From contig JAIPBT010000002.1 in assembly GCA_021738565.1 (NCBI GenBank), positions 71,774-135,773 of the forward strand: DNA of 64,000 bases, given 5' to 3'. Shown in pieces: positions 34,614-44,327 of this stretch; position 1 is the stretch's first letter, and each line of letters begins with the position of its first letter. The position numbers and the translations under genes were made by a program. The notes under the pieces were generated by a model, which was not told the DNA's origin, searched no databases, and saw only the letters and a program-made list of their open reading frames with translations. The DNA comes from Bacteroidales bacterium (GTDB lineage Bacteria > Bacteroidota > Bacteroidia > Bacteroidales > GCA-2748055).

Positions 34614-35685
34614 TCCTTTTGGCAGCAAGTTTAAATTCACTGATCAGTTCGTTAAAGACTTCACGTACAGAAGAGATCTTATTGATTTTTCCGGCATTGG
34701 CTCCTGTAAAAACAAATCCATTTAAAAGATTTCCCTGGTATGCTTCAATCAAGGCCTGTGCTATACAATATGAAGTGGTTTTTGGATCACATGATTTGAT
34801 GCAATGATATTTACATACTTTCGGCCGCCTGTTTCCCTTGATGGCTTCGTCCAGGAATTGATTAAATATCGTTCTTCCCGGCATACCAACCGGGCTTTTA
34901 ATAATTTTAATATCTTCCTCCCTGGCCTGCACAAAAGCATTTTTAAATTCGTTTGAGGCATCGCACTCATCGGTGGCTACAAACCTTGTTCCCAGCTGAA
35001 CAGCGGAGGCGCCCTTTTTCATGATTTCGTACATGTCGTCTCCACTGTATATACCTCCTGCGGCGATTACGGGGATATCCTTTTTGAATTTTACCTTGAT
35101 CTCCTTTGTCACCTGAACAACTTCCATAACAAGATTTTCAAGCGTATTACCTATATCATCAAGTGCATTTGCCTTAAAACCAAGGTGTCCACCTGCTTTG
35201 GGACCTTCAACTACGAATGCATCAGGCAGATAATCATAGTTCTGTTTCCATTTTGTGGCGAGGATATTGGCAGCTCTTCCGGAGGAAACAATAGGGACAA
35301 GCTTTGTTTTTGCTCCTGATTTCAGGTACCGGGGAAGGTCCAAAGGCAGTCCGGCGCCAGAAAATATTACATCAATACCTTCTTCGATTGAGGTTTGTAC
35401 CATATCGGAAAAGTCTGTGATAACGGACATGATATTGACTCCCAGCACTCCGCTGGTAAGTTCTTTTGCCTTACGGATCTCTTTGCGGAGGACTTCAATG
35501 TTTCTTTTCCTGTAATTCACTATTGGCAGGTTATCTGTGAGGCCAATGGCTACTGTTGATATCACGCCAATTCCTCCCATATTTGCCACGGCAGATGCCA
35601 GTCCTGACATTGAAATGCCCACTCCCATACCACCTTGGATAATGGGGATTCGGATCTTCAGATCACCAATTTTTAATGTTTTCAA
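34594..35685 (-). CDS. NAD(P)H-dependent flavin oxidoreductase, NPD/nitronate monooxygenase family
   Basis: 363 aa TIM-barrel FMN protein. Opening motif RIPIIQGGMGVGIS and GPKAGGHLG (with the family His) and AAGGIYSGDDM (phosphate-binding loop) are characteristic. The family includes nitronate monooxygenases and FabK-type enoyl-ACP reductases; the version with the C-terminal Cys-rich segment (HCIKSCDPKTTSYC) is common in anaerobes and I cannot say which substrate it uses. It is encoded alone and converges with the preceding gene with a 20-base overlap. Confidence 0.85.
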   Translation of the reverse strand: MKTLKIGDLKIRIPIIQGGMGVGISMSGLASAVANMGGIGVISTVAIGLTDNLPIVNYRKRNIEVLRKEIRKAKELTSGVLGVNIMSVITDFSDMVQTSIEEGIDVIFSGAGLPLDLPRYLKSGAKTKLVPIVSSGRAANILATKWKQNYDYLPDAFVVEGPKAGGHLGFKANALDDIGNTLENLVMEVVQVTKEIKVKFKKDIPVIAAGGIYSGDDMYEIMKKGASAVQLGTRFVATDECDASNEFKNAFVQAREEDIKIIKSPVGMPGRTIFNQFLDEAIKGNRRPKVCKYHCIKSCDPKTTSYCIAQALIEAYQGNLLNGFVFTGANAGKINKISSVREVFNELISEFKLAAKRINQPAY

Positions 35686-35822
35686 AGATGAGATACTGTT
35701 AGTTGAAAATCATTTTTCCGTGTAAAATATAGGGAGGAATTCGATCAACGAATATATGATCGTGGTGAAAAGGGATGAAAAGATAATATTAGGTATAACC
35801 GGGGTGAATGGCGCCTGTAAAA

Positions 35823-36989
35823 TTACTTTGATATGGGCATGGCGAATGCCTTGACATCCTTGCCTTCGATCTTATGATCGCACAAGATCACCAGGCGTTC
35901 AAGTACATTCCTGAATTCACGTATGTTTCCGGTCCACCTGATCTTTTTGAATGCTTCGATGGCATCGTCAGTGATTTGCAAGGGGGCGGTTCCGTATTCG
36001 GCACATATCTGTTCGTTGAAATGATCTGCCAGCAAGGGAATGTCTTCCAGTCTATCATTTAATTCAGGAACATTGATCAGAATGACACTCAGCCTGTGGT
36101 AAAGATCCTCTCTGAAACTGCTCTTCTCAATTTCAGCCTTTAGGTCTTTATTTGTAGCAGCAATAATACGCACATCCACATGAATGTCTTTATCACTGCC
36201 TACCCGGGAAATCCTGTTTTCCTGCAGGGCACGCAGGACTTTTGCCTGTGCTGACAGGCTCATGTCACCGATCTCATCCAGGAAAATGGTACCTCCGTCT
36301 GCTTGCTCAAACTTACCTTTTCTTTGCTTAATTGCCGATGTGAAAGCACCTTTTTCGTGTCCGAATAATTCACTTTCAATTAGTTCGGAAGGTATGGCTG
36401 CGCAATTTACTTCAATGAAAGATTCTGAGGCCCGGCTGCTTTTTTCGTGAAGAGATCGTGCAACCAGCTCCTTCCCTGTTCCGTTCTTACCTGTGATCAG
36501 TACCCTGGCATCTGTCGGGGCCACACGATCGATCATCTCCTTCACCTTTTTTATTGCAGTAGATTCCCCGACCATCTCATAGGCTTTGCTGACTTTCTTT
36601 TTCAAGACCTTGTTTTCAATAGTCAGGGAAGATTTATCAAGTGCATTTCTTATGGTGATTAGCAGCCTGTTCAGATCGAGCGGTTTCTCAATGAAGTCAA
36701 ACGCACCTTTTTTAATGGCTTCCACTGCATTTTCAACATTCCCGTGTCCGGATATCATGATTACCTGGACATCTTTTCCTGTTTCAAAGACCTTTTCCAG
36801 CACTTCGATACCATCCATTTCCGGCATCTTGATGTCGCAAAGAACAACATCGAATTGGTCCGAAGAAAATTTCTCCAGTCCTTCAGGACCATTTTCAGCA
36901 AGCACTACCTCATACTTCTCGTATTCCAGGATCTCAAGCAGGGCATTTCTGATGCTTTTTTCATCGTCGATAACAAGTATTTTTGTCAT
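35823..36989 (-). CDS. Sigma-54-dependent response regulator without a DNA-binding domain
   Basis: 388 aa. A receiver domain (about 1-118) has Asp8, Asp9, phosphoacceptor Asp52 and Lys102. The AAA+ sigma-54 activator domain follows with Walker A GKNGTGKE (167-174), Walker B DEIGD (Asp238, Glu239) and loop GAFTSA (214-219) where GAFTGA is usual. The protein ends at the sensor-II/R-finger region (WTGNIREFRNVLERLV), so the C-terminal Fis-type HTH of NtrC proteins is absent. It would contact sigma-54 from solution or through a partner. It is the last gene of the grpE operon. No histidine kinase gene is adjacent. Confidence 0.9.
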   Translation of the reverse strand: MTKILVIDDEKSIRNALLEILEYEKYEVVLAENGPEGLEKFSSDQFDVVLCDIKMPEMDGIEVLEKVFETGKDVQVIMISGHGNVENAVEAIKKGAFDFIEKPLDLNRLLITIRNALDKSSLTIENKVLKKKVSKAYEMVGESTAIKKVKEMIDRVAPTDARVLITGKNGTGKELVARSLHEKSSRASESFIEVNCAAIPSELIESELFGHEKGAFTSAIKQRKGKFEQADGGTIFLDEIGDMSLSAQAKVLRALQENRISRVGSDKDIHVDVRIIAATNKDLKAEIEKSSFREDLYHRLSVILINVPELNDRLEDIPLLADHFNEQICAEYGTAPLQITDDAIEAFKKIRWTGNIREFRNVLERLVILCDHKIEGKDVKAFAMPISK

Positions 36990-36995
36990 ATTTTT

Positions 36996-37922
36996 TTACT
37001 GATTTGATCTTACCAGTTCTGACATTACCCCTTCTTTTAAAGCAAAACCGGATTGAATGAATGTTTGCAGCCCGTATCTGATTAAAACAAAATTAATAAA
37101 AATTGATGCAGGAACGATCATTTCTACCCTTACTGGTTCCATGCCCGGCATCAAAAGTCTTTCTTCGGCAGTTGAATGGATCAATGTATTGTGGATATCG
37201 GCAAAATGGGCAAGATCAATATGCAGGAATGATTCATGACTGGCAGGAAGATCATACCTGTATTTTGCAATGGACGCTATGGTATCAAAGGATCCTGATG
37301 CCCCGATCAGGATTTTTGGTTTGTACTGTTTTACTTTTCCGCTGAGCAGTTTTAGTTCGGATCTAAAATACGTTTCCAGTTCCTTGATCTCAGTGGCTTG
37401 TATTGGATCAGATATTTTGAACTTTTCAATAATTCTTGCCATCCCCAGTTCAAAACTGTGCTTCCAGAGCAATGCATTCCGATTGCAGATAATGAATTCA
37501 TTACTGCCACCACCAATATCCAGTATCAATGCATTTTCATCACCCGGATCAACAGATGTCAGGATACCTTCATAGATCAGCCGGGCCTCCTCATCACCAT
37601 CAATGATGCGGGTTGAAAAGCCAAATTTCTTATTGATCAGCTCAGCGAATGCCCTGCCATTTTCAGCATTTCTGAAAGCCGAGGTTGCATAGGCATGAAT
37701 GTCAGCAACATTGAACTTTCGTATTGTTTCCATATGCGCGGAAATCGCCGAAAATCCGCGTTCCATGGCATCGCCGGTGATTTTGTGTTTGTTGATCCCC
37801 CCTTTTCCGAGTTTTACCGCTTGTTTCCCGGTATACAATGTTTTGAAGGAGTCCCCTGATTTTTCTGCGATAAGCAGGTTGAATGTATTGGTTCCGAAAT
37901 CAAGAATTGCAACAGGTTGCAT
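36996..37922 (-). CDS. Ppx/GppA phosphatase family protein (exopolyphosphatase-like)
   Basis: 308 aa from ATG 37922, which overlaps the stop of the upstream permease gene in TGATG; longer starts lie inside that gene. It belongs to the actin-like ATPase fold: phosphate-1 loop LDFGTNTFNLLI near the start and DIGGGSNEF in the middle. It hydrolyses polyphosphate or pppGpp; the short single-module form (without the HD and C-terminal domains of E. coli Ppx) is common in Bacteroidota. Which substrate is used cannot be read from the sequence. Confidence 0.88.
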   Translation of the reverse strand: MQPVAILDFGTNTFNLLIAEKSGDSFKTLYTGKQAVKLGKGGINKHKITGDAMERGFSAISAHMETIRKFNVADIHAYATSAFRNAENGRAFAELINKKFGFSTRIIDGDEEARLIYEGILTSVDPGDENALILDIGGGSNEFIICNRNALLWKHSFELGMARIIEKFKISDPIQATEIKELETYFRSELKLLSGKVKQYKPKILIGASGSFDTIASIAKYRYDLPASHESFLHIDLAHFADIHNTLIHSTAEERLLMPGMEPVRVEMIVPASIFINFVLIRYGLQTFIQSGFALKEGVMSELVRSNQ

Positions 37923-39298
37923 CAGTTGTTGTATTTTAGCCATTTCCACAATTCCTTGTAGTTAACTTTCTTTCCATACATCAATATCCCTGTGCGGTAG
38001 ATCTTTCCTGCCATCCATACCGAACCCAGGATGGTAAAGATAAGCAAACCTGCCGAGAGCAGCACTTCCCAGAGCGGAACTTCAAATGGTATTCGAACCA
38101 TCATGATCACGGGTGAGGTCAGGGGGAACATACTGAACCAAAAAGCCAGCGGCCCGTCAGGATTGTTCATCACGTTGGCCATGAGAATGATTCCGAGAAC
38201 CAGTGGTAAAGTAACAGGAAGCATGAACTGCTGGGTTTCCGTTTCATTATCGACAGCAGATCCTATGATCGCAAAAAGTGAACCGTACATCAGGTAACCA
38301 AACAGGAAGAAAAATATGAAAGCTATCAGGATCCTGAATGGCTCAATGGATTCAAATGATCCGATAATATCATAAAGGAATTGCTTGTCATCGGCCATTT
38401 CCTGAACCGGGGCAGGAGTTTCAATCCGTTCTGAAAAAAGTTCATTGCCTGCTGTCTGTGTAACAGCATTCTCCTGGCCCTGCATTCCGGGCCCCATGAA
38501 AGCGGAGGTCCCTGCTACCAGCACCCCGGTAAATATGACCCATATCAGGAATTGCGTAAGACCAACCATTCCCACACCAATGATCTTCCCCATCATCAGC
38601 TGGAACGGTTTCACGGAACTTACTATGATCTCTACGATTCGGCTTGTCTTTTCTTCTATCACACCACGCATTACCATCGAGCCATAGATGAAAATGAACA
38701 TGTAGATCATCAGTCCTGATGCATACCCGATCCCCATTACCAGTCCGGTATTGCTCTTTTTTTCTTTCCCTTCCCTGGTCCACTTAATGTTCGAAACATG
38801 AATGCTGGTCTCGATATTCCGGAGGATCTCTTCGAGGTTATCGATGTCGTGGGCCACCAGTTTCATATTCTCCATTTCCCTTTCCAGTTCATTTTCGATG
38901 TGTGATGAGACATCCAGGCTTGGCTGTTTGTTTGAATACAGGATCGCTCTCTCAGAGTTGAAGATGTTCTCGGGAATATATAAAACAGCGTAATATCCTG
39001 TATTGTCAAAATTTTCCCTTAGGGAATCTAGGTCAGCGTTGTTGAGGTTGATAAACTTCATGTACTCGGTTTCCGGAATAACAGACTTCGGGGGGGAAAC
39101 CGCGTATGAAGTAAAAATGGTTGTTTTGTCAATTACAGCGATTTTTTTGACTTCTTTATCCTCAATTGATGCCAGGATTGCAGGCATGATCATGAGTCCC
39201 GCAAAAAGCAGCGGCCCAAGGATGGACATGATAATAAATGACCTTTTTCTGACCCTGCTGAGATACTCCCTTTTTATGATGAGTGCAATTTTATTCAT
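37922..39298 (-). CDS. ABC-2 type transporter permease (NatB-like)
   Basis: 458 aa from ATG 39298. One helix near the N-terminus (FIIMSILGPLLFAGLMI), a large extracytoplasmic domain (about 45-180) and five or six C-terminal helices including GIGYASGLMIYMFIFIYGSMVMRGVIEEK. This layout and the pairing with an ATPase gene that overlaps by eight bases fit the NatAB-type exporters (Na+ or drug). Substrate unknown. Confidence 0.87.
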   Translation of the reverse strand: MNKIALIIKREYLSRVRKRSFIIMSILGPLLFAGLMIMPAILASIEDKEVKKIAVIDKTTIFTSYAVSPPKSVIPETEYMKFINLNNADLDSLRENFDNTGYYAVLYIPENIFNSERAILYSNKQPSLDVSSHIENELEREMENMKLVAHDIDNLEEILRNIETSIHVSNIKWTREGKEKKSNTGLVMGIGYASGLMIYMFIFIYGSMVMRGVIEEKTSRIVEIIVSSVKPFQLMMGKIIGVGMVGLTQFLIWVIFTGVLVAGTSAFMGPGMQGQENAVTQTAGNELFSERIETPAPVQEMADDKQFLYDIIGSFESIEPFRILIAFIFFFLFGYLMYGSLFAIIGSAVDNETETQQFMLPVTLPLVLGIILMANVMNNPDGPLAFWFSMFPLTSPVIMMVRIPFEVPLWEVLLSAGLLIFTILGSVWMAGKIYRTGILMYGKKVNYKELWKWLKYNN

Positions 39299-40226
39299 AG
39301 CCTGTTTTTTTTCCTGAAGCAGATTCCACGGCCCGGATGAAAATGTCATTCATACCAGGAATCACTTCGTTGAAGGAATGAATTTCTGTCAGATATGACA
39401 GTTCAGTGATCAGTTCATTGGGTCTGCATCCTTCCGGCAATTTTATCATTGCCGTGCTGATCCGGTTTTCATTGATTTCTTGTATCTCAAATCGCTTATT
39501 GAGGTGACTCCTAAGATGTTTTGGATCTCCTTCAAATCCTACCTGTATTAAATTTGTACTGAACTGACTCCTAATATCACTTACTTTTCCGGAAAGGAGG
39601 GTTTCGGATTTATTGATCAGGCAAATATGGTCGCATAATTCCTCAACGGACGCCATGTTGTGTGTTGAAAAAATGATGGTAGCGCCCTTATCTTTTAGCC
39701 TGAAGATCTCGTGCTTGAGCAAATTCACATTGATCGGGTCAAATCCACTGAAAGGTTCATCGAAGATCAGCAATTCAGGTTCATGAAGCACTGTAATAAT
39801 GAACTGAACTTTTTGCTGCATTCCTTTGGAAAGTTCCTCAACCCTTTTGTTCCACCAACTGTCGATTTCAAATTTTTCGAACCAGGAACGCAGTTTTTTT
39901 CGCGCCTCCGCATGGCTCATACCTTTGAGTTGTGCGAGGTAAAGGGTCTGTTCTCCCACTTTCATTTTTTTATACAGGCCCCTTTCTTCTGGAAGGTACC
40001 CGATCCTGAATATGTGGTTCCGGGTAAGTTTTTTACCATTGAAAAGGATTTCACCGGAATCCGGGGCAGTGATCTGGTTGATGATCCTTATCAGGGTAGT
40101 CTTTCCGGCCCCGTTGGGTCCAAGAAGTCCGAAAATACTGCCCGTTGGCACGTCCATTGAAACTTTGTTCAGCGCCCTGTGGTTTTGAAAATCCTTTACA
40201 ACCTCTTTGACATTTAATAAATGCAT
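39291..40226 (-). CDS. ABC transporter ATP-binding protein (NatA-like)
   Basis: 311 aa. Walker A GPNGAGKTT (36-44), signature LSKGMQQ (132-138) and Walker B LLIFDEP (Asp156, Glu157), then a C-terminal DUF4162-like domain. The signature Lys-Gly-Met-Gln variant is usual for this ABC-2 class. It works with the permease encoded immediately downstream. It starts 10 bases after dnaJ and shares its operon. Confidence 0.93.
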   Translation of the reverse strand: MHLLNVKEVVKDFQNHRALNKVSMDVPTGSIFGLLGPNGAGKTTLIRIINQITAPDSGEILFNGKKLTRNHIFRIGYLPEERGLYKKMKVGEQTLYLAQLKGMSHAEARKKLRSWFEKFEIDSWWNKRVEELSKGMQQKVQFIITVLHEPELLIFDEPFSGFDPINVNLLKHEIFRLKDKGATIIFSTHNMASVEELCDHICLINKSETLLSGKVSDIRSQFSTNLIQVGFEGDPKHLRSHLNKRFEIQEINENRISTAMIKLPEGCRPNELITELSYLTEIHSFNEVIPGMNDIFIRAVESASGKKTGYE

Positions 40227-40236
40227 ACAGAAGCAA

Positions 40237-41382
40237 TTAGAATAAGTCCTTCATCCTGTTAAAGATATTTTTCTCGGATTTGATCGGTTGCGGTTCAAAA
40301 TTGGAAGATGAAGCGAGTTTTTCAACCATTTTCTTTTCTTCACTGCTTATGGTCCTTGGGATCCAGATATTGGCATGAACAAGCAGGTCGCCTTTTCCGT
40401 AACCGTTGACATCGGGGATGCCTTTTCCCCTGAGCCTTAATATCTTTCCGGGCTGTGTGCCAGGATCAATTTTGATCTTTACCCGTGATTCAATGGTCGG
40501 GATCTCAACGGTATCACCCATTATGGCCTGGGGAATGCTCAGGTAAAGGTTGTATACAAGGTCGTTTCCCTCGCGAACAAGTTCAGAATGGTTCTCTTCC
40601 CTTATAACCACGATGAGGTCTCCATTGATACCGCCCCGCCTGGCTGCATTTCCCTTGCCGCTCATCTTTAATTGCATGCCCTCGGTAACACCGGCGGGAA
40701 TATTTATTTTTATTACCTCATCACTTTTCAGCATGCCCTCCCCGTAACATTGCTCACATTTCTCACTGATGATCTTTCCTTCACCCCTGCAGGTCGGACA
40801 GGTAGACTGTGTCTGCATCTGCCCGAGAAACGTATTGGTCACCTGGGTAACGTGGCCTGTGCCACGACATGTGCTGCAGGTTGCTGTGGCACTTCCGTTT
40901 TTTGCACCGTTTCCACCACAGGCATCGCAGGCAATGTATTTCTTTACCTTGATCTTCTTCTCTACCCCTTTTGAAATTTCACTCAGATTGAGTTTGACCG
41001 TTACGCGAAGATTTGAACCTTTATTAACACCCCTTCTTCCGGTAGACCCTCCAAATCCGCCGAATCCCCCAAATCCGCCGAACCCGCTGAATATATCCCC
41101 GAATTGTGCAAAAATATCATCCATGGTCATACCTCCACCACCAAATCCTCCAGCACCGTCAAATGCGGAATGGCCAAACCTGTCGTATTTGCTCCTTTTT
41201 TCAGGATCCCGAAGAACCTCGTAAGCTTCAGCCGCCTCCTTGAATTTTTCCTCGGCTTTCTTGTCGCCGGGGTTCTTATCAGGATGGTATTTTAGTGCCT
41301 GTTTCCTATAAGCTTTTTTAATTTCATCCTGGGAAGCATCTTTTGAAACCTCGAGTATTTCGTAATAATCTTTTTTCGACAT
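40237..41382 (-). CDS. dnaJ: Chaperone protein DnaJ
   Basis: 381 aa class A J-protein. J domain with HPD at 33-35, Gly/Phe-rich region ([11 protein letters not shown], about 78-112), four zinc-binding CxxCxGxG repeats ([32 protein letters not shown], about 150-215) and C-terminal substrate-binding domains. It delivers clients to DnaK and stimulates ATP hydrolysis. dnaK itself is not in this window. It follows grpE after 5 bases. Confidence 0.97.
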   Translation of the reverse strand: MSKKDYYEILEVSKDASQDEIKKAYRKQALKYHPDKNPGDKKAEEKFKEAAEAYEVLRDPEKRSKYDRFGHSAFDGAGGFGGGGMTMDDIFAQFGDIFSGFGGFGGFGGFGGSTGRRGVNKGSNLRVTVKLNLSEISKGVEKKIKVKKYIACDACGGNGAKNGSATATCSTCRGTGHVTQVTNTFLGQMQTQSTCPTCRGEGKIISEKCEQCYGEGMLKSDEVIKINIPAGVTEGMQLKMSGKGNAARRGGINGDLIVVIREENHSELVREGNDLVYNLYLSIPQAIMGDTVEIPTIESRVKIKIDPGTQPGKILRLRGKGIPDVNGYGKGDLLVHANIWIPRTISSEEKKMVEKLASSSNFEPQPIKSEKNIFNRMKDLF

Positions 41383-41387
41383 TCTGT

Positions 41388-41972
41388 TTATTCCCCTATT
41401 ACAACTTTAGCAAATCTTATGACTCTCTCTTTCAGCATGTAACCTTTCTCAATAACGTCAACCACCTTCCCTTTTTTCTTTTTGCTCTCAACACTGATCT
41501 TTGTAACAGCTTCATGCTGATCGGTATTCAATTCTTTCCCAAGTGCATCAATTTCCTTAACACCCTGTTGGTTCAGAAAATTGGTGAATTTTATGTAGAT
41601 CAGATCCATTCCCTGTTTTACTGCTTCAATTTCCTTTGCAGATTCGATGGATTCGAGTGCCCGCTCCAGGTCATCAATCACAGGCAGGATCTTTACAAAA
41701 ACATCTTCCTTCACAGCTTCCTGCATGTCAATTTTCTCTTTCAGGGTCCTTTTCCTGTAATTGTCGTATTCTGCTGACAGGCGAAGGTATTTGTCCTGCA
41801 AATCTGCCAGTTTTTCCTCTAATTCATCTTCCCTGGTCTTTTTTTGTGCAGGTTCTTCCTGTTCCATTTGGTTCTTTTCCTCTGACGGGGTTTCTTTTTC
41901 ATGAACACTTTCAACCACCTCCTTGTCTTTTATTTCTTCCTGTTTATCAGTCTTTTTCGTGTTTTTAGCCAT
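41388..41972 (-). CDS. grpE: Nucleotide exchange factor GrpE
   Basis: 194 aa. A long charged, Lys/Glu-rich N-terminal tail (about 1-60) leads to a coiled coil and the conserved [12 protein letters not shown] segment, then the beta-domain ending in [18 protein letters not shown]. It releases ADP from DnaK. It heads the operon grpE-dnaJ-ABC ATPase-ABC permease-ppx-response regulator. No CIRCE inverted repeat (TTAGCACTC-N9-GAGTGCTAA) is seen upstream and hrcA is not adjacent. Confidence 0.95.
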   Translation of the reverse strand: MAKNTKKTDKQEEIKDKEVVESVHEKETPSEEKNQMEQEEPAQKKTREDELEEKLADLQDKYLRLSAEYDNYRKRTLKEKIDMQEAVKEDVFVKILPVIDDLERALESIESAKEIEAVKQGMDLIYIKFTNFLNQQGVKEIDALGKELNTDQHEAVTKISVESKKKKGKVVDVIEKGYMLKERVIRFAKVVIGE

Positions 41973-42063
41973 TTTTCAAACCATTTATATCTTTTTCATT
42001 ATCACTAATCCCTGTCAAATACTCTGCCATTGTGTTCAAATTGACAAATTGACATACTTCCTG

Positions 42064-42783
42064 TTAATCCTCATTCAGCGGAGGTATGATATCATTGATC
42101 CGCGCCTTTTTCACCTTTCTTTTCCTGTAGTATAAGATCACAATTACCAGGGCAATAACTGCCAGGGCTGCAGTAGAGATTAAAATGCTTACCAAATCTT
42201 TCTGAGGTGCTGTAAGCAGGATTATCTGGTTTTTTAGCAAATAACCTGTTGTGACATTGATAAAGGATTCCGGGATCAGTCCCATCATGGTTCCGTTGAA
42301 GTATTGGCGAAGGGTGATCCTGCTTAAGGGGAAGCTGAAATTGATGATGTTGGTGGGTATGATGTAAATGCTTCGTGAAAGGGCCACTGTCCATAAACCA
42401 TATTTTTTAATTCTTTTGTTGATCTTCTTCATCATTTTTTTGCTGCCGTATCTTTCTTTGATGTTCCGGGAAAAAACAGACTTGACCATGTAAAAGGTAG
42501 TCATGACCGATATCAGGCTGATGAACCAGGCAATGCCGACTGCAGGTAAATAGGGAATAAAGACCCCAAGGGCTACACCCAGGTAAAGTACCGGAAGTCC
42601 AGCAAGGGTGCTGAACAATGTCAGTCCGAATATGATCAGGACGATCCAGATGTAGGCGGTTTCAAGTTTTTCAAGAAACTGAATAAGTTCGGACTGTAAG
42701 TCGTATTCCGCGGAGATCATGAAGAATCCGCCAAGAAAAAGCAGGATGATGATTACTATGGTTATGCGGAAAAATCTTACCAT
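42064..42783 (-). CDS. VTT-domain membrane protein (TVP38/TMEM64 family)
   Basis: 239 aa, about five to six helices. The VTT/SNARE-associated Golgi protein pattern is seen in FSTLAGLPVLYLGVALGVFIP and RSIYIIPTNIINFSFPLSRIT, with a positively charged C-terminus. Members of this superfamily (DedA, TMEM41/VMP1) scramble or flip phospholipids and undecaprenyl phosphate; this gene's own substrate is not known. It starts 23 bases after the CHU_C gene and may share its transcript. Confidence 0.82.
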   Translation of the reverse strand: MVRFFRITIVIIILLFLGGFFMISAEYDLQSELIQFLEKLETAYIWIVLIIFGLTLFSTLAGLPVLYLGVALGVFIPYLPAVGIAWFISLISVMTTFYMVKSVFSRNIKERYGSKKMMKKINKRIKKYGLWTVALSRSIYIIPTNIINFSFPLSRITLRQYFNGTMMGLIPESFINVTTGYLLKNQIILLTAPQKDLVSILISTAALAVIALVIVILYYRKRKVKKARINDIIPPLNED

Positions 42784-42806
42784 TCCCGGGAGTTACATTT
42801 ACTCTG

Positions 42807-44327
42807 TTATTGACCCTTTTTCCTGAACAGGTAGATCCAGCCTGTATAAAGGTTTTGCACCGGTTCATTGTCATCGTTACCTGCAGCCGGATCGGTATTT
42901 CCCCCTATACCGGAACCATTACTTTCCCGCTGATTCTTTAGTCTTTCAAGATAATTGGGGTCCTTGAACTCTTTGTTATCATACCCGGTTCCTTCCACAA
43001 CATAGTAGTATTGTCCTACCGGTGCATCAATGTCAGTATTAAGAATTGTACCCCTCCATCCTTCCCATTCATAGATGTTATCGATATCCATGCGGTAAAC
43101 CACCCTCCCGGTCCTGTCTGCAATGGTTATCCTGCATTGCTTCAGAGACTGATGTTTAAACAGGAAAACATCGTTGATTTCATCACCATTGGGGGTGAAA
43201 ACATTGGGTATAAGCAGTTCAGATGCTACGACCTGGATTCCATCTTCCAGCATGAAGGTATCCCTGCATGGCTGATCCTCAGGGTTGATTACTTTACCAA
43301 ATGAGATGAGGTAAGGATAATAGTATCTGTCGGCCGTATAATAGGTAAACTCAGGCTGGTAATTATAATCACTTGTAAACTCCACTTCTTTTGTAACCAC
43401 TCCAAGTTCCTCGTCAGGGACAGTGTCCAGAAGGATCCATACATACTCAAATCCGTTCACTGATTTATTTATGAAACGCACACTGAGGGGAGCATCCAGG
43501 CTTCCTTTATCTTTACTCCATTCAGTATTCAGGTCATTGTCCCATTCCATGGTTACCTTGTCATAATATTCAACGGTGAATTCGGCTTTCGTAAATGGAG
43601 AAACAAAGAAAACAGAATCGGTTTCTGTCATGCCGAGGCTGTCGGTAGCGGTCAGGATAAACCAGGTATCTTCAACCGGTGGAGATTCTGTTGTGTTGAA
43701 TTGCATGGCATACTTGTTTGTGCGGTTTGGAATGAAAAGGTCCGGATCATCACTGCTCCATTCAATGTTGAAGTCATTTTCATACCAAAGCGTGTCATGT
43801 GTGATGGGGTCAAAGTAGTATAAAGAGTCTATTTCAACATTTCCAATGAGTGTCAATGTGTTAATTTCTGAGCAGTTGGATTGCACCGATGGAATGTTGC
43901 CCTCAGGATCTTTCTTGTTCCAAACCCTTAGGTTGTCCAGCATTACCCATGCAAGGAATGTGGTATCAAAACCGCTTCCATCGGTAATGCTCATCCGGTA
44001 CCCTCCATCGTCCAGTCCGGAAATGGTTGATGATTGCACTCCTGTTTCCGTGAGAATGGGAATGGTAAAACCATCGGTTTCAGGATCATATTTGTTCCAA
44101 AGAAAATCATAATCTCCGGTCCCGGGTCCGTCTGCAGACAGTGAACCGGGACTGTACACCCCTTCCGTCTGGTAGAAAACAAAGAGCTGGTCATCCCCCG
44201 TGTAGGAATCATAGGTTATATCTTTAACTGCATCGGCAGTGGATGAATAGATCTGTGCACTTGCAATGCAGGATAAGAGAAACAGGTTAATCAGGACGGC
44301 CGGCAGATATTTATTCAAAGATTCCAA
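42807..44327 (-). CDS. Secreted protein with gliding-motility-associated C-terminal domain (T9SS type B sorting domain)
   Basis: 506 aa from a TTG at 44327; no in-frame ATG is close, so the start is uncertain. An N-terminal signal peptide ends near SCIASAQ. Two or three Ig/PKD-like domains follow (WSSDDPDLFIP, LTATDSLGMTETDSV). From about residue 375 the CHU_C sorting domain appears: LLIPNVFTPNGDEINDVF, RTGRVVYRM, WRGT and PVGQYYYVVEGT. The C-terminus carries a further Gly/Asn-rich linker and YTGWIYLFRKK. Such proteins are exported by the type IX secretion system and attached to the surface. The rest of the T9SS is not in the window. Confidence 0.85.
   Translation of the reverse strand: MESLNKYLPAVLINLFLLSCIASAQIYSSTADAVKDITYDSYTGDDQLFVFYQTEGVYSPGSLSADGPGTGDYDFLWNKYDPETDGFTIPILTETGVQSSTISGLDDGGYRMSITDGSGFDTTFLAWVMLDNLRVWNKKDPEGNIPSVQSNCSEINTLTLIGNVEIDSLYYFDPITHDTLWYENDFNIEWSSDDPDLFIPNRTNKYAMQFNTTESPPVEDTWFILTATDSLGMTETDSVFFVSPFTKAEFTVEYYDKVTMEWDNDLNTEWSKDKGSLDAPLSVRFINKSVNGFEYVWILLDTVPDEELGVVTKEVEFTSDYNYQPEFTYYTADRYYYPYLISFGKVINPEDQPCRDTFMLEDGIQVVASELLIPNVFTPNGDEINDVFLFKHQSLKQCRITIADRTGRVVYRMDIDNIYEWEGWRGTILNTDIDAPVGQYYYVVEGTGYDNKEFKDPNYLERLKNQRESNGSGIGGNTDPAAGNDDNEPVQNLYTGWIYLFRKKGQ

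Noticed and set aside
41973-42063. CIRCE heat-shock operator before grpE
   Set aside because: No TTAGCACTC/GAGTGCTAA inverted repeat is found; only a direct repeat CAATTTG-GTCAATTTG-like pattern that has no known role.
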